Positions 1 through 9,480 of a stretch of DNA of 14,246 nt are shown in pieces. The notes beneath the pieces are model-generated. The model was not told the DNA's origin. It was given only the letters and a program-made list of their open reading frames with translations, and ran no database searches. Both the position numbers and the translations under genes were made by a program. This DNA is from Allomyces macrogynus ATCC 38327 (lineage: Eukaryota; Blastocladiomycota; Blastocladiomycetes; Blastocladiales; Blastocladiaceae). Position 1 is the first letter of the stretch. Each line of letters starts with the position of its first letter. Where the stretch lies: the NCBI GenBank assembly GCA_000151295.1, contig GG745392.1, positions 133,605-147,850 of the forward strand, written 5' to 3'.

Positions 1-298
1 GGGGGGAATCAGGGGGGCCCGCCCCGGCCGCGGCCCCCCCATTTATCGGTTGTCCCCCCCCCGGGGGGGGGGGGCGCGGGGAGAAAAACAGAAAAGCGGG
101 GCATCAGCGCGTCCACGGTCGTCGGACAGGTCGAGAAAAGGGCGGGAAATGCGGGATAAGAAGGATGTACCTTGCGTCAGCGCACGGATATACGGCAAAT
201 TACTCGCGCTCAAGACTAGACACGGCGATGCGCAGGAACACGAGCGGGTGCACAAGAAGCGTCAGTCGACAGGCACGCCAGAGCGCGAGCAGAGCGCG
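1..298. other. Left-edge sequence with C/G homopolymers, no gene seen
   Basis: This stretch begins with G and C runs and includes a C9 run directly followed by a G12 run (54-74), which can fold into a hairpin. It lies downstream of the C2 gene and may be its 3' untranslated region or a further intron and exon. No domain is recognisable in any frame. The run structure also resembles low-quality or hard-to-read sequence at the end of a contig. Confidence 0.5.
54..74. repeat. C9-G12 homopolymer palindrome
   Basis: Nine C are followed immediately by twelve G. The two runs are complementary and can pair, and the G run alone could form a quadruplex with neighbouring G runs. It may be a genuine feature or a sequencing artefact near a contig end. 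Confidence 0.7.
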
Positions 299-1462
299 TC
301 ACAGCAACACTGGCAGAAGCAAACCGTGTGCCGAGGATTCACTCTTCGACGCACATCCTCGACCAAAAAAAAAAAAAAAAAAAAAAAAGAGGAACGCACC
401 CTCGACGTAAAGAATCCCGACAATCGCAGCGGGATCGACATGGCTCGACGCCGAGGCAATGTCTATAGAGCCGCGCAGCGACGTGGACCGCGACGCGTTC
501 GAGCCGTGGCCCGCCGACGACGAGGACGCCGACGACGCGGGGGCACTCCTCGTCAATCGCCTGCCGTCGGCCCATTGCGCCCATTCGGAGGCCCATTCGC
601 CCGCCCACTCGGCAGCCATCCGTGCCGATGCGACCACGCCTGCCACCGACACGGGCACCGACCGCAGCAACATACCGTTGTCCCACCGCCGCGTCGACGT
701 CATGCTCGACGTGCGCGACGACATGACGCTCGACGACCGCGACAGCAAGCCCACTTGCGTGACGGACGTGCGCACGCGCGCCAAGTCGCTCTCGTCGCCG
801 AACAGCCCGACGCGGAGACGCATGTCGCCGGAAATGATGTTGTTGTCCTTGCGTTTTTGCAACGGGATCCAGGCGCCGTCGGGTTCCTCCTCGGCCAGGT
901 CGGCGCCGGGCGCAAACTGCGGGATTTCGGCGAGCGGGACGCGGCACACGCCGAGAAAGTCGTTGACGACCAGGTCCTTGTCCCAGACGGTCAGCTTGAG
1001 ACCGAGCGGCGGCGGGTAGGGGACGTCGCTAGTGCGCGCATGCTTTCCGCATGAGTGCCCTGGTGCCCTACTGCAAGACCAGCAGCGCTACACGTACAAG
1101 TCGAACGGCTCGTCCCAGACCGGGTTCAGGTTCTTGTACTGCACGGTCGTCCTGGCCTTGACCTTCCCGAATTCGAGAATGACAAACGGGTCGGAAAAGC
1201 CATTGGCGTCCTTGGCGGCCAGGTTGCGCGCCTCGACAACTAGCATCGCGGGCGCAGGTCGACCGGGTCAGTCGCGCTGGCGATCGTAATCGGGTCCGAG
1301 TATGTGCGCGTGCCGCTCGACCCAGACCCACGGGCGGGCGACGGCGTGCGCGTAACAGCAGCAGCGGCGCGGCCCATGGGGGGGGGGGGGGGGTTGGCGA
1401 CAGCATGCGCATCTGGGCAGCAACGATGAGTAATTACCGTGCACGCGCAGCTTGACCGACAT
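299..1462 (-). CDS. C2-domain protein, three exons: 1438-1462, 1098-1239, 299-1028
   Basis: The spliced frame is 897 nt (298 residues). Exon 1 encodes MSVKLRVH; exon 2 carries VEARNLAAKDANGFSDPF and NPVWDEPF; exon 3 opens with DVPYPPP and continues LKLTVWDKD and DFLG. This is a full C2 beta-sandwich at about residues 3-133. Candidate calcium ligands are D19, D25, D72, D74 and D79, so calcium-dependent phospholipid binding in the cytosol or at membranes is expected from the family. After the domain come a Ser/Thr/Arg-rich linker, a tryptophan repeat (EWAGEWASEWAQWA, residues 196-209) and a serine-rich stretch. The start was chosen for its GCCACC-ATG context. Codons in the C2 exons end almost always in G or C. 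The 3' end is uncertain: as drawn it crosses a T24 run giving eight Phe, which is unlikely in a protein. Donor-like sites at 675 (GTATGT) and 399 (GTGCGT) may mark further introns. The C2 call is firm; the tail is not. Confidence 0.85.
365..388. repeat. A24 run (T24 in the sense of the C2 gene)
   Basis: Twenty-four consecutive A on the plus strand. Read on the minus strand in the C2 frame it would encode eight Phe in a row, so it more likely lies in an intron as a polypyrimidine tract or in the 3' untranslated region. A GTGCGT donor-like site at 399 sits just upstream in the sense direction. Confidence 0.9.
1029..1097 (-). other. Intron 2 of the C2 gene (69 nt)
   Basis: The donor is GTACGT at 1097 and the acceptor is CACTAG ending at 1029. 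Without splicing the frame stops at a TAG just after the donor. Removing 69 nt joins EPFD to FDVP through a TT-C Phe codon, giving the standard C2 sequence between the NPVW motif and the LTVWDKD strand. The exon lengths keep one open frame across all three exons. Confidence 0.85.
1240..1437 (-). other. Intron 1 of the C2 gene (198 nt)
   Basis: The intron begins GTAATT at 1437 and ends CTAG at 1240. Splicing joins MSVKLRVH to VVEARNL, creating a Val codon across the junction (G plus TT), which gives the expected first strand of a C2 domain. A CTGAC branch-point-like motif lies about 30 nt before the acceptor. The intron contains a C16 run in the sense direction (G16 on the plus strand, 1378-1393). 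The unspliced frame does not continue into the domain. Confidence 0.8.
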
Positions 1463-2426
1463 GGTGGCGAGCTGGAATGCGGCGTGGTCGTCGTTGTCGT
1501 CGCAAGTCGAGTAGTCGCGGGTGCGGGGTGGAATGAACGGTTTTACTGGGGCTGCGCGCCAAGATCGTCGTCGGATGCTGGTCGGGGTCGGGTTCGAGAC
1601 GCTGGTTGGGGGAGGGGGGGGGGGCGGATTCTTGCAGCGTTACGGCCGTGCGGTCGTGTCGTGTCGAGTCGAGGACCGTGGTTGGAATGGAATGCAGCGA
1701 GCTGTTGCTTGCGCGCGGGCAGTCAGTCGGCCGCCGCGGTGCACACAGTTGGGAGAGTCGACGGGTGTCTCGGTCGCGGCGGTGGTCGCCGTGCGTGGTC
1801 GCCGTGGAGACTGGAGAGCTGCAGCACCGCCGAGCGTGTCTGGTCGGCTGCCGGCGTCGCTTCCGGCCCGGAAGTAAACAGTGCTGAGGCGCGGCGCGGC
1901 GCGTGCGTGCGTCGTCGTGTGTCGGGGCGAGCAGCCGGAGCAGCGAGAGACGCGCGGCGCCGCTAAAAGACGCATGGGAGCAACAAGGCACGTTGCGGCC
2001 GGATGGGGCCTCCCGCGGCTAAGTCCCTTGTCGGCGCCCCTTTTCGCCGTTTCTCTTTCGCTCGTCCTCTCCCTCCACGGTTCGCCCTTCACTTTGCCTT
2101 CTTGGCACGGCGGCGAGCACGCGGCGAGCACGCGGCGCGCGCATGGTGCTCGCTCACCCTCTCGGCGTGTCGACGAGACGATCGTAATGTCTTGTGCGTA
2201 TGAGGTACTTTTTGCAGCACGTCGACGCACGACCACCACGACGAGAGGAGCGCGACGCGACGCGTCACGTTCCTTGCTCGCGACCGCCACCATCCAACGA
2301 CACATAGCAGAGGGAGAGAAGCGGACAACGCCTCTGAACAGCGGCCGCCGCGGCGCGAGCCATGGAGGCGATTGCAATCGCGAATGCGCCGTGCAGCGGC
2401 GCCGACAGGATCGTCAGAACGATGGC
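1463..2426. promoter_or_regulatory. 5' flank of the C2 gene, no coding gene seen
   Basis: This is the DNA upstream of the minus-strand C2 start. In the sense of that gene it is rich in C, A and CT runs, as expected for a leader and promoter. The open frames here are dominated by Arg, Pro, Ser and Cys and lack the strong G/C third-position bias of the C2 exons. It contains a G run (1608-1624, broken by one A), an inverted repeat at 1860-1874, and an 11-base tandem duplication CGGCGAGCACG at 2111-2132. I see no tRNA or other RNA gene. Confidence 0.45.
1860..1874. promoter_or_regulatory. Inverted repeat CTTCCGG-C-CCGGAAG
   Basis: Two perfect 7-base arms flank a single C, about 400 bases upstream of the C2 start codon. 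The half site CCGGAAGT matches the core bound by ETS-type factors in animals. Whether this organism has such a factor is unknown, so the functional call is weak; the inverted repeat itself is plain to see. Confidence 0.3.
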
Positions 2427-3485
2427 TCACAAATTAGTGGGCGAGAAACAGAGTCGCCAGCGCAGACAAAGCCTTGAGGTAGATACATAGGCCGAGGCCA
2501 TGTCGCGCGAGTGGGCCCAATGCGGCGGGTTGCGGCCTCGCTGCTGCTCGCGATGGAGGAGGGCGAGGCACGATGAGCTGCTGCAGTGCAGCTGTTCCTC
2601 GCCGAAGACGACACGCATGCTGCCAAACGTTGGGCCGTGAGCGCGCTGCTGGTGGATTGCCTCGCACGAGCAAGGGACGCGTCTCGCGGCCAGCCAACTT
2701 GCGATCATGACCTGCGCTGCGACCTGACCGCACCGGCCTGCACCGGCGGTCTGATACTTGTGTCCCTTCAACGCGAGACGCCGCGCACGCATCCGCCTGG
2801 CCTGGGGTCCCCGGCGCCTGCACTCAAATTGCAGTGGTGCATGCCATCCACAGGCCGCTGGACCGTTCCTCGGAACGCTGGTCGCCATTTCCAGAGGACG
2901 GGAGGACAACAGCGCGAGGACCCCGCACCGATTTGCCGCGAGTGCACGTTGTCGTCGTGGAAACGAGATTTCAAGCCAAGATGAGCATACTTCCAGAGAG
3001 AGAGTGTGTGTGGCCTGATCTGTTGTTCCTGACGTCAGTATGGACGGTCGGCCCTGCGCGACGTGCTTCGCTGTCAGCACCTTGACTTGGAAACAGATCC
3101 GGGGTCGAAAATCGGCACCGGGCCACACTGCGACGCGGTCGCCTGTGGTCGTCGCTGCGAACGGCATGACAAAGTGCACGCTCACGGCCCAGACATGCCG
3201 ATCGGAAGACGGTGAGGTGCAAATCGCATCGTTCTTTGCCGACGCCATGGCGTGCGGGAGAGCACAGGCAGGTACAGCGAGCGACGGCGTCGATGGTGCC
3301 GTGGACCATAGCGGGTGAGTCGTCGACGCGGTTGATGGAGTACTATTCGCGGTGCGGGCACCGTCGCCAGCGAAACGAGAACGGGCCGTTGTTGCGCCCA
3401 GCTCGTGGAAAAGGCACATCAGCGTGCTCGCAAGGGTCAAGTAATCGAGCACATGCGCGGCCACCAGCGGCCACGCATCGGCCAT
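2427..3485 (-). CDS. Hypothetical ORF (352 aa), F-box-like N-terminus
   Basis: This is an uninterrupted 352-codon frame. The first 30 residues (MADAWPLVAAHVLDYLTLAS, then TLMCLFHELG) fit the F-box pattern: a Pro near the start, a hydrophobic helix, a Leu-rich centre and a second hydrophobic stretch. F-box proteins usually dock to Skp1 in ubiquitin ligases, which would be its role if intact. After about residue 35 the third-position bias weakens and the sequence becomes Ser/Thr/Ala/Arg-rich with no domain I recognise, so only the 5' part may be real or the gene may be decayed. The core at 3429-3444 recurs at 7541-7556 with 14 of 16 bases the same and both changes synonymous. Long open frames arise easily by chance in DNA this GC-rich. 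It could simply be noise. Confidence 0.25.
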   Translation of the reverse strand: MADAWPLVAAHVLDYLTLASTLMCLFHELGATTARSRFAGDGARTANSTPSTASTTHPLWSTAPSTPSLAVPACALPHAMASAKNDAICTSPSSDRHVWAVSVHFVMPFAATTTGDRVAVWPGADFRPRICFQVKVLTAKHVAQGRPSILTSGTTDQATHTLSLEVCSSWLEISFPRRQRALAANRCGVLALLSSRPLEMATSVPRNGPAACGWHAPLQFECRRRGPQARRMRARRLALKGHKYQTAGAGRCGQVAAQVMIASWLAARRVPCSCEAIHQQRAHGPTFGSMRVVFGEEQLHCSSSSCLALLHREQQRGRNPPHWAHSRDMASAYVSTSRLCLRWRLCFSPTNL

Positions 3486-5880
3486 GCGCAGAAATCAACC
3501 GTGGTAGATGGGCGGGGGTGGTGTTTAGCGAAAATCAAGCGAACATGTTGAGGAATGCAAGAGGTCGGTGATGTGCGCGGAGTGAGAGCATGAATCATTC
3601 ACGGCCTGTCGCGTGCACAAGCCGGCAATGGCAGATTGCGTGGTTGACGTTGGCCACTATCCAGGGCATCGCAGATGCCACTCGGCGCGCCGCCGACCGA
3701 CGGCGACGCCCTTTGGAGCATGGTGAAGGATCTGCCGCCGCGGCTCCGCCTTGGCCAGTACCATCGACAGAACAGCATGCGTGCGGATTGAGCGCACCGG
3801 TCGGCACGGACCGTCGTCTTGGCCTGCAAACCCGGCCGGCCAGCAACACGACCTACAAGCGGGCTACGCGAAGTCGCGTTTGCGGGGCGCTTGTGCTATC
3901 CTGGCGCCCCAACCTCCCGGTGGGCCGCACCGCAAGCATGCCAGCCGGTCGTATCGTGGACGTCACCGGCCGCGTGTGCACAGTCAACGTCCGACAGGAC
4001 AAAGCTGGAACCAAAGCGGCCAAAAGTGCCTCGCACGGCGTCACAGCGCGTCTCGCACTACGCTGCCCTCGGCCTGACCTCAACCCCGACGCCGCAACCA
4101 CGATCATGAGCGCGCCGTTGCCGGCCGACATGGCAACTGCTCCAGAGGCATGGATTCGTTGATGCCCTTCATTCCGAGAGCGACCACGACGGCCAGGGCG
4201 GCCGGCGCGCGCGATACTGACGTTTGCAATGGCCCTGAACATGGCTCACCAAGGTCGGACCAACTGAGCACACCCAAGACAGGTGCACCAAGATCGGGTG
4301 CCGATCAACCGAGAGGAAGACCGAAGAAAGAGATTAAGAAGTCGACGAGCGACACGCTGTTGGCCCAGTCTATTTACACCCATGAGCGACCAACGGACCC
4401 GGAAATGGTTGGTCATGGGCAAGAGTGGAGCGAAATGGCGTTCACTGAAAGGAGCGCGAGAGCACACGATCGTCGCGCTGTGCCAAAAACGAATCAAGTT
4501 GGACACACATCTAATGCAATATCGTTGCCCAGTGCACCAAGTCGCAGTACGCCGGCGCGTCGCGCGAGACTCGACTCAGCGGATCCGTGGTCGCGGACAA
4601 GCAAAACCTCAAGGCTCGAAGCTCACCACCATGGCTTGCAGGTCATAGTGCACAAGCATCAACAGCGTACCAGCGAGCTGGCTCGATATCGACCTTGATA
4701 CGCAAGAGTGAGATCCGCGACGTCCTGCGCGACTGCTTCTGCAGCAATGTCAGCTTCAACGACTTGCGCGCCGACCTTCTCGAAGATGACGACCAAAAAG
4801 TCGGTGCGGCGGGTCTCGGGCTGTGGCCTGGACCGCGAGCGCGCACCCGCGCGCTTGCGCGAAAGACGGCCGTCAGGTCGAGCGCGTCGTCGGCGACGGC
4901 CTGTCAGGTCGGGCGGACGTCGGCTCGCGGCACATCGAATGTGCGGGCGGCAACTCGTGCACGTTGTTTTGAGGTACTTCACGAGTTCCACGCCGCGGTC
5001 GGTCGCGGCGACGCCGGCGTGCATTGCGCCACGTGGTTCAACTCCACGTCGGCCTGCACGCTCAACCGCAAACCGGCCAGGTCGAGCTTGTGTGCCGCAA
5101 AGTGGTGACGGTGCCGGTCGTATCGAGGGCGATCATTTCGTGGCGGCACTGGCTCTAGAACAGAATGCGACGAGATGCATATCAGTCAAACGCCGGGGAC
5201 CGCAAAGATCGGTCGCAACATCAGCCGCGAACGTTCATGTGTGATCTTGCATCATCCATCGCCGCCAGTACCACTGGGGGCGCGCAGTACAACCCGTCTC
5301 GGCGAACGCGTCGCCGCGAGCACTGCGGCGGCCGTGTCCGTGGGATCGCGGACCCGCCCGCGACGGTGCACTCACGGTGGGACCGGCACCACGTCGTCCA
5401 CGACATGCTGGGACTCGAGAGAACATGCATGGCGTCAAGTGCCCGCAGGCTGCAAGGACGCCGCCCGACCGTGGCGCGCGCAGCGGATCGGAACCAGTCA
5501 AGACAAATGGCCAATGCAGTCTCGCGCAGCGGCCAAGCGCGGTCGGACGCGGCGCGCGACGACGGCCCAACAGCGGCAAGGCAAACCCGCAACTCGAGCT
5601 CGCCGCTGTAGAGACTTGGGGCCGCAACGTTGACGTCGACCGGAGAGCAGCAGGGGACTGCTGCACGTGTGCACATTGCAGATGTTGGGGTCGGCGCAAT
5701 CGAGCGAACTGCTCGGTCGTTTTGCTGAGCGGTGCGCTGGGCTGTTGCGGCACGACACGGCCTGCACAAACAGCCCGGATCGTGGATTAATCAACTGCAT
5801 CATGCGCTCTGAACACCAGCAGCAAGAGAAGTAAATAATGATCAATGTCGTACATTCACGCCCAACAAAACCGGCATGCA
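3486..5880. other. GC-rich stretch without a recognisable gene
   Basis: Several open frames of 120-190 codons overlap on both strands, for example plus 3590-4162, 4150-4698 and 4587-5108, and minus 4659-5024 and 5221-5769. None shows a known domain, and their third-position bias is patchy and switches frame. Short natural-looking pieces occur, such as EIRDVLRDC and FNDLRADLLEDDD on the plus strand near 4.7-4.8 kb. A minus-strand AAHKLDLAGL near 5.08 kb resembles the AAHVLDYLTL of the ORF starting at 3485. This fits old coding DNA broken by frameshifts, but I cannot assign a gene. The part from 4.26 to 4.65 kb is less GC-rich than its surroundings. Confidence 0.4.
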
Positions 5881-6153
5881 TCAAGTCCTGCCGCGTGGTT
5901 TGCGGCACGTTGCTGGAAGTGCAGAGCGGCGGTGCGGTGCGTGCACGAGCCAGGAACGCGCGTGGTCGTCGCCGTTGCCAAGGTCCCGGCCGCGGCGGTC
6001 GTGCAGGGCAGCGTGGAACTTGACGAAACAGGTCGATACCTTGAAGTCGCGGTCGGTGCGGCCGGGGGCGCGCACAGAACGGCCGGTATTGCGCGACAAC
6101 GGACGCGCAACGGCCATGTGCGAAACGCCGCATGTCCGACCAACGACATGCAC
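5881..6153 (-). pseudogene. Possible decayed F-box gene fragment
   Basis: This is a 90-codon minus-strand frame. Residues 43-69 contain FVKFHAALHDRR, RDLGN (56-60) and RSWL (66-69). The spacing is like the second half of an F-box, where an RDL motif precedes a basic residue and Trp. Across residues 35-76 about 86% of codons end in G or C, close to the proven C2 exons and higher than most of the region. The frame has no usual F-box first strand and runs into unrelated sequence on both sides. An overlapping plus-strand frame (GTRVVVAVAKVPAAAVVQGS) also looks protein-like, so the strand is not certain. Confidence 0.3.
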
Positions 6154-6396
6154 TCAGCTGCCAGCCACGCTCAACTGGTCGGTCTTGGTAGCGACCCACG
6201 GCAGATGGAAAAAGTCGCCGCGGCTGGTGGGCACCATCAGCGACCGCCACAGTGCAACTGCCCCGGAAGGGCACGCCAAACGGTGATTGACACCGCGCGT
6301 TCGACTTGTCGGCCCAAATCGGATCAGCGGCGGTCGGCGTCTGCGTGGGTGATGGCGAGTCGGTGCCCACGCGCCGTGATCCAGTCCGCGCCGGCC

Positions 6397-6455
6397 GGGC
6401 ACGGCGTGCGATATCCGTTGCCGCGCCGAGGGCACGGAGTAAGATGTCCGTTACC
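6397..6455. repeat. Two-copy tandem repeat, period 33
   Basis: Bases 6397-6422 and 6430-6455 both begin GGGCACGG and end in a TCCGTTRCC core, with 21 of 26 positions the same. A wider duplication covers the neighbourhood: the segment at 6363-6382 (GTGCCCACGCGCCGTGATCC) recurs at 6533-6552 with three changes. All three changes are CG to TG or CG to CA. Confidence 0.6.
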
Positions 6456-6698
6456 AAGCCGTCGACTTAACGAATTGGCGGCGCAGCGGGTGCCGTGACC
6501 GCGGCACGCAGGCACAAACCACGTAAGAAATTGGTGCCCATGCACCATGATCCGACCCACGCGACACGACCGCTGCGCGGGCCGCGCCGTGGACGATGCC
6601 ATGACGGAGTGTCGCTGTCCTTGGAGAAAGCGGTGCGACGCGGTTCGAGTGGCGAGCGAAACGACAATCGTCGACCGCGGTCGAAATCGCGAGCCAAG

Positions 6699-6839
6699 TC
6701 AGGCGTTATGCGAGTGCCATGGGTCTGGGCGCTTAAGTGCGGCAAGTCGCGGCACTTGGCGACGGCCGTCACGGGCATCGGCGAGATGGCGGTCATGAGC
6801 GACGTTGCCGAGCGGCAGATCGTGCAGGTTGAGCATCAT
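6699..6839 (-). pseudogene. Short F-box-like fragment
   Basis: A 46-codon minus-strand frame begins MMLNLHDLPLGNVAHDRHLA and then DARD. It has the order expected in an F-box: an acidic-Leu-Pro start, a Val-Ala-His helix and a Leu...Ala-Arg-Asp centre. The LADA core also appears in the fragment at 7963-8367. The frame stops after PDPWHSHNA, so any body domain is lost or frameshifted. The opposite strand also has a good frame here with high G/C at third positions (MRVPWVWALKCGKSRHLA), so the assignment is tentative. Confidence 0.25.
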
Positions 6840-7471
6840 GCAGGAGCCAGGCGCTCACGAGCGCGAAATGTAAAACGCGAGCCCGCGCCGTGGTTCTGGC
6901 CGCCGCCACCAAGCCGTGGCGGGTGCCGGATGCGCGCGAGCGTGCGTACGGACAACAGGGTCGAGCTGGCCAGATGTCGAGCCGTTCAGGTATCACGACG
7001 AGACGCCCATGGACAGCGACGAGCACGGCAAACACGACCGCTGCGATCGTGGCGAGCCGTTGCGAGCCGATGACGCGACCGCGACCGGAGGACGCACAGC
7101 AAACACTAGTCGTCGAGGAAGGCGAACCCACACCGAACGCGAGTGCCAGATACCGCGAAGGGAGCCAAGCCGCGGCGAGCACGAGGGAAAACATCAAATG
7201 AATCGCCGCACGACCGCGGCGATAAACACCTGGGTAGCGATCGAACGCACAGTGCTTCGGCCTGAGCGACGACGCGGTCCGCTTCAACGGGTTCATGCGT
7301 CGGTGGTAGGCCCTGCGGCATACGCACTGTCGCGGCTCGAGTACAGCCAAACAAAGCGCGCTCACAATCGAGGCTGTGGGCGAGCGCGGGGGTAGACGGA
7401 GGTCATTGCGACTGGTCGTGGCATGCGCCAGGCCACGGCACCGTTGATCCTGGAAAACGGTAGGGCACGGG

Positions 7472-7807
7472 TCAGTCAGTATCGCGCTGAGACCACCGCC
7501 AAATCTCGGGCCGCGACACACCATTGATGCCGATATCGCCCGCGAGCGTCAAGTAAGGGTATGCTCGCGCGATGTGCCCAAGTGCGACGATGGCGCAGCT
7601 CCGGCGGTAACCGCACGCAGCGATGGCCGCCGCGTGCGCACATCGAAGACGCCAGGCTGGACGGGAGATGAGCACGTGCGGGAGCAGAGGCATGAAAGTG
7701 AGCACCGCGAGCACATTTACGTCGAACTCGCGCGCGGCAGTGCAGGGCCAGGTCGGGTCGGCATGGGCGGCAATCGGGTCGCCGAGTGCACTGCTCGCGG
7801 GCAGCAC
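7472..7807 (-). pseudogene. F-box-like fragment sharing YLTLA with the ORF at 2427-3485
   Basis: A 111-codon frame. Residues 78-103 contain GHIARAYPYLTLAGDIGING and then VSRPEIW, which fits an F-box centre followed by the V-S-R basic-Trp end. An upstream hydrophobic piece (VNVLAVLTFMPLLPHVL, residues 30-46) could be a first helix or part of another frame. The DNA of the core (7541-7556) matches 3429-3444 at 14 of 16 bases. The GCGCGATG...CAAGTGCG segment near 7567-7586 recurs at about 8312-8330. The frame stops at 7472 and a second minus frame takes over, suggesting a frameshifted relic. A small membrane protein is an alternative but lacks a motif. Confidence 0.3.
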
Positions 7808-7962
7808 GTCGAGTCAATGCGTCCGCACATGCGTTCCAAGCACGCATGCCGGTGGGGCAAGACGTAGGTGAAGGGTAAGTCGGCCGTCGATGTCGCGGCA
7901 GGGTGCAAAGTCGTGCTCCCGGCTCCATGGCGGCGGAGATACGCGACCGTGGCCGGTCGGCT

Positions 7963-8120
7963 TCACGCTGTGCTGATCCGCGCTGCGGCCCTGAAGTCGG
8001 CGTTCAGATGCCACAAGTCGGCGGGCACCATGCGCAGGTATCCACTTGGCGCTAGTCGGTCGGGCGACCCGAAGCGGCGCAGCGGGAGCACGCGAGGGGG
8101 CACACGCGTGGATTCGGCGT

Positions 8121-8166
<46 letters not shown>

Positions 8167-8367
8167 CAGCGACGGCGGTGCCGCGACGGCCGGCTTTAAC
8201 AAGTCGTGCTCACTGTTACTGCTGCTGTGCCGGTCCGGGTGGTGAGCCGTGAGCGCACCGCCGCGGCCGCGCATCGCCCATGACAGCACCTCGGCGTCGG
8301 CAAGGCCGTTGGCGCGATGCACCAAGTGCGCGTCTCGCGTCGCGGTACGCGGTAGCTGTCCCGGCAC
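7963..8367 (-). pseudogene. Possible decayed copy with LADAEVLSW core and Leu-Ser repeat
   Basis: A 134-codon frame begins MPGQLPRTATRDAHLVHRAN and continues GLADAEVLSWAM. The region aligns at DNA level with the fragment at 7472-7807 (shared GCGCGATG and CAAGTGCG) and with the repeat units further right (shared CATGACAGC and ATCAGTCAA). After the core the frame passes through a hexanucleotide repeat, read here as Leu-Ser and on the plus strand as Asp-Ser. Plus-strand frames also show conserved pieces (a run of five Leu near 8.21 and 9.90 kb). I call it a relic of the same repeated family, strand uncertain. Confidence 0.25.
8123..8176. repeat. GACAGC hexanucleotide repeat, nine copies
   Basis: Six perfect GACAGC copies are followed by GACGGC, GACAGC and GACGGC. 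On the plus strand it reads (Asp-Ser)n in the frame 7868-8245; on the minus strand it reads (Leu-Ser)n. The repeat length is a multiple of three, so expansion would not break either frame. Asp-Ser runs are more usual in proteins than Leu-Ser runs, which slightly favours the plus strand. Confidence 0.9.
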
Positions 8368-8828
8368 ATCGCGAGCGGTGTCTGGACAAGAAATGGGCGC
8401 CGCGCTAATCAGTCAAGCGTCGAGCGCCGCGAGCAACAAACGAAGAAAACGAAAGTATTTACAGACTCGGTACCGGCGTGCTTAAGTCGTCGGCCGGCGG
8501 AAAAACTAATGAGCGCGCGCTCGCCCTGCGCCCCCAAGTCGCGATGCGCGTCAGCCGCGCTGCGGTCGTGAGCGGCGCCGTATATCCTCGGACGGTGTTG
8601 AGGGGAATGTAAACGCACGGGTGGGCGAGCGCAGATGCGGTGCGGGACGGCGCGAACAAGTGACACTGCACTGCGAACCCACACTGCCGCGCACGCCGTC
8701 GCCGGTGCTGGGCCGGCGCGCTGGGCGCGCGCGCCAGGACCCGGAAGGAGCGCTTAGCGGCACCGGCGTCAATGTCGCACACCGCAAATCAGTGCAGGTT
8801 GGGTACACGCGTGCGCATGCACTAGTGC

Positions 8829-9480
8829 GTGAGCAGCGAACACGGTCGCGGCCGGCCTTGGTCGTCGAGGAGCGACATGCGCCATTTGGGCGAGCAGCAT
8901 CGGGGCAATACCGGCAGTCGCGCGCGTGTGTCAATGCGAGAGGTTGCAGTTGGCGATCGGCTGTCGAAGGCGTGGAGGGGCATCGCTATAACCCGGCACC
9001 ACAGTCAGGCGTCAGACATGATCGCCGGCGGCGAGCTGCGTGCCGGCCTTGCCCGTGCTCCAGCACCTCGCCGGCCATTCGAATGCCGCAAGCCGGCGGA
9101 GACAAGCGGCGACCCCTTGGCGACACAGAACCGAGACCAGCACGTCAGGAGGCGCACCAACGCCGTCGCGGCAGTCGAAAAACGCACTGGCGCGGCGTCG
9201 TTGCGGCCCTGCACTGCGGCGCCGCCGGCGCTGATGTGGTGGTCGGGGACGACGCGAGGTGACTGGCCGAGCGCCGTGCTAGCGCGTCGCTGTCGCCGAC
9301 GCATCGAGAACGGTCAGTACCGTGTGCTACTTGACCTAACGACAACACAGTTGCCCGCGAATCAGTCAAACGTCGGACGCGCGCAAGGCAGAGCCGAGCC
9401 GTGCATATACATAGCAAATGTGCGCCGTCTGCGCAGACGAGTTCCACCACGCACTGGTACCGGCCGTATTCGCGCGCGGG
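8829..9480 (-). repeat. Diverged tandem repeat, unit X
   Basis: This unit aligns with the next one. Bases 8918-8983 match 9574-9639 with no gap (offset 656, 50 of 66 the same). Bases 9265-9319 match 9948-10002 (offset 683, 43 of 55). A middle block near 9071 (GGCCATTCGAATGC) matches one near 9721. On the minus strand the first block reads MPLHAFDSRSPTATSRID here and MPFHGLDARPSTATSRID in unit Y; the second reads DRSRCVGDSDAL and DRNRCVGDCDAL. Many changes are conservative or synonymous, so the ancestor was probably coding. On the plus strand the first block reads SMREVAV in both. Unit limits are approximate. Confidence 0.6.

Noticed and set aside
50..1054. 334-codon plus-strand frame, the longest at the left end
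   Set aside because: It lies antisense to the C2 exons, passes through the A24 run as poly-Lys and is Arg/Ala/Pro-rich with no domain. It is a shadow of the minus-strand gene.
5498..6457. 319-codon minus-strand frame
   Set aside because: It has no domain, a composition dominated by Arg, Pro, Ser and Cys, and no consistent third-position bias. A frame this long is expected by chance in DNA with so few stop codons, and it overlaps a better fragment in another frame.
6793..7524. 243-codon minus-strand frame with hydrophobic stretches
   Set aside because: Pieces look like membrane helices (IAAVVFAVLVAV), but third-position bias is weak, no family motif is present and the frame is out of phase with the F-box-like core just upstream. 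It may be a frameshifted continuation, but I cannot support a gene.
7472..7807. Frag1/DRAM/Sfk1-type membrane protein from the PYLTLAGDIGI segment
   Set aside because: The resemblance to the P-Y-I-S-D-T-G signature is superficial: the Ser and Thr of the motif are missing, and there is no set of six helices around it.
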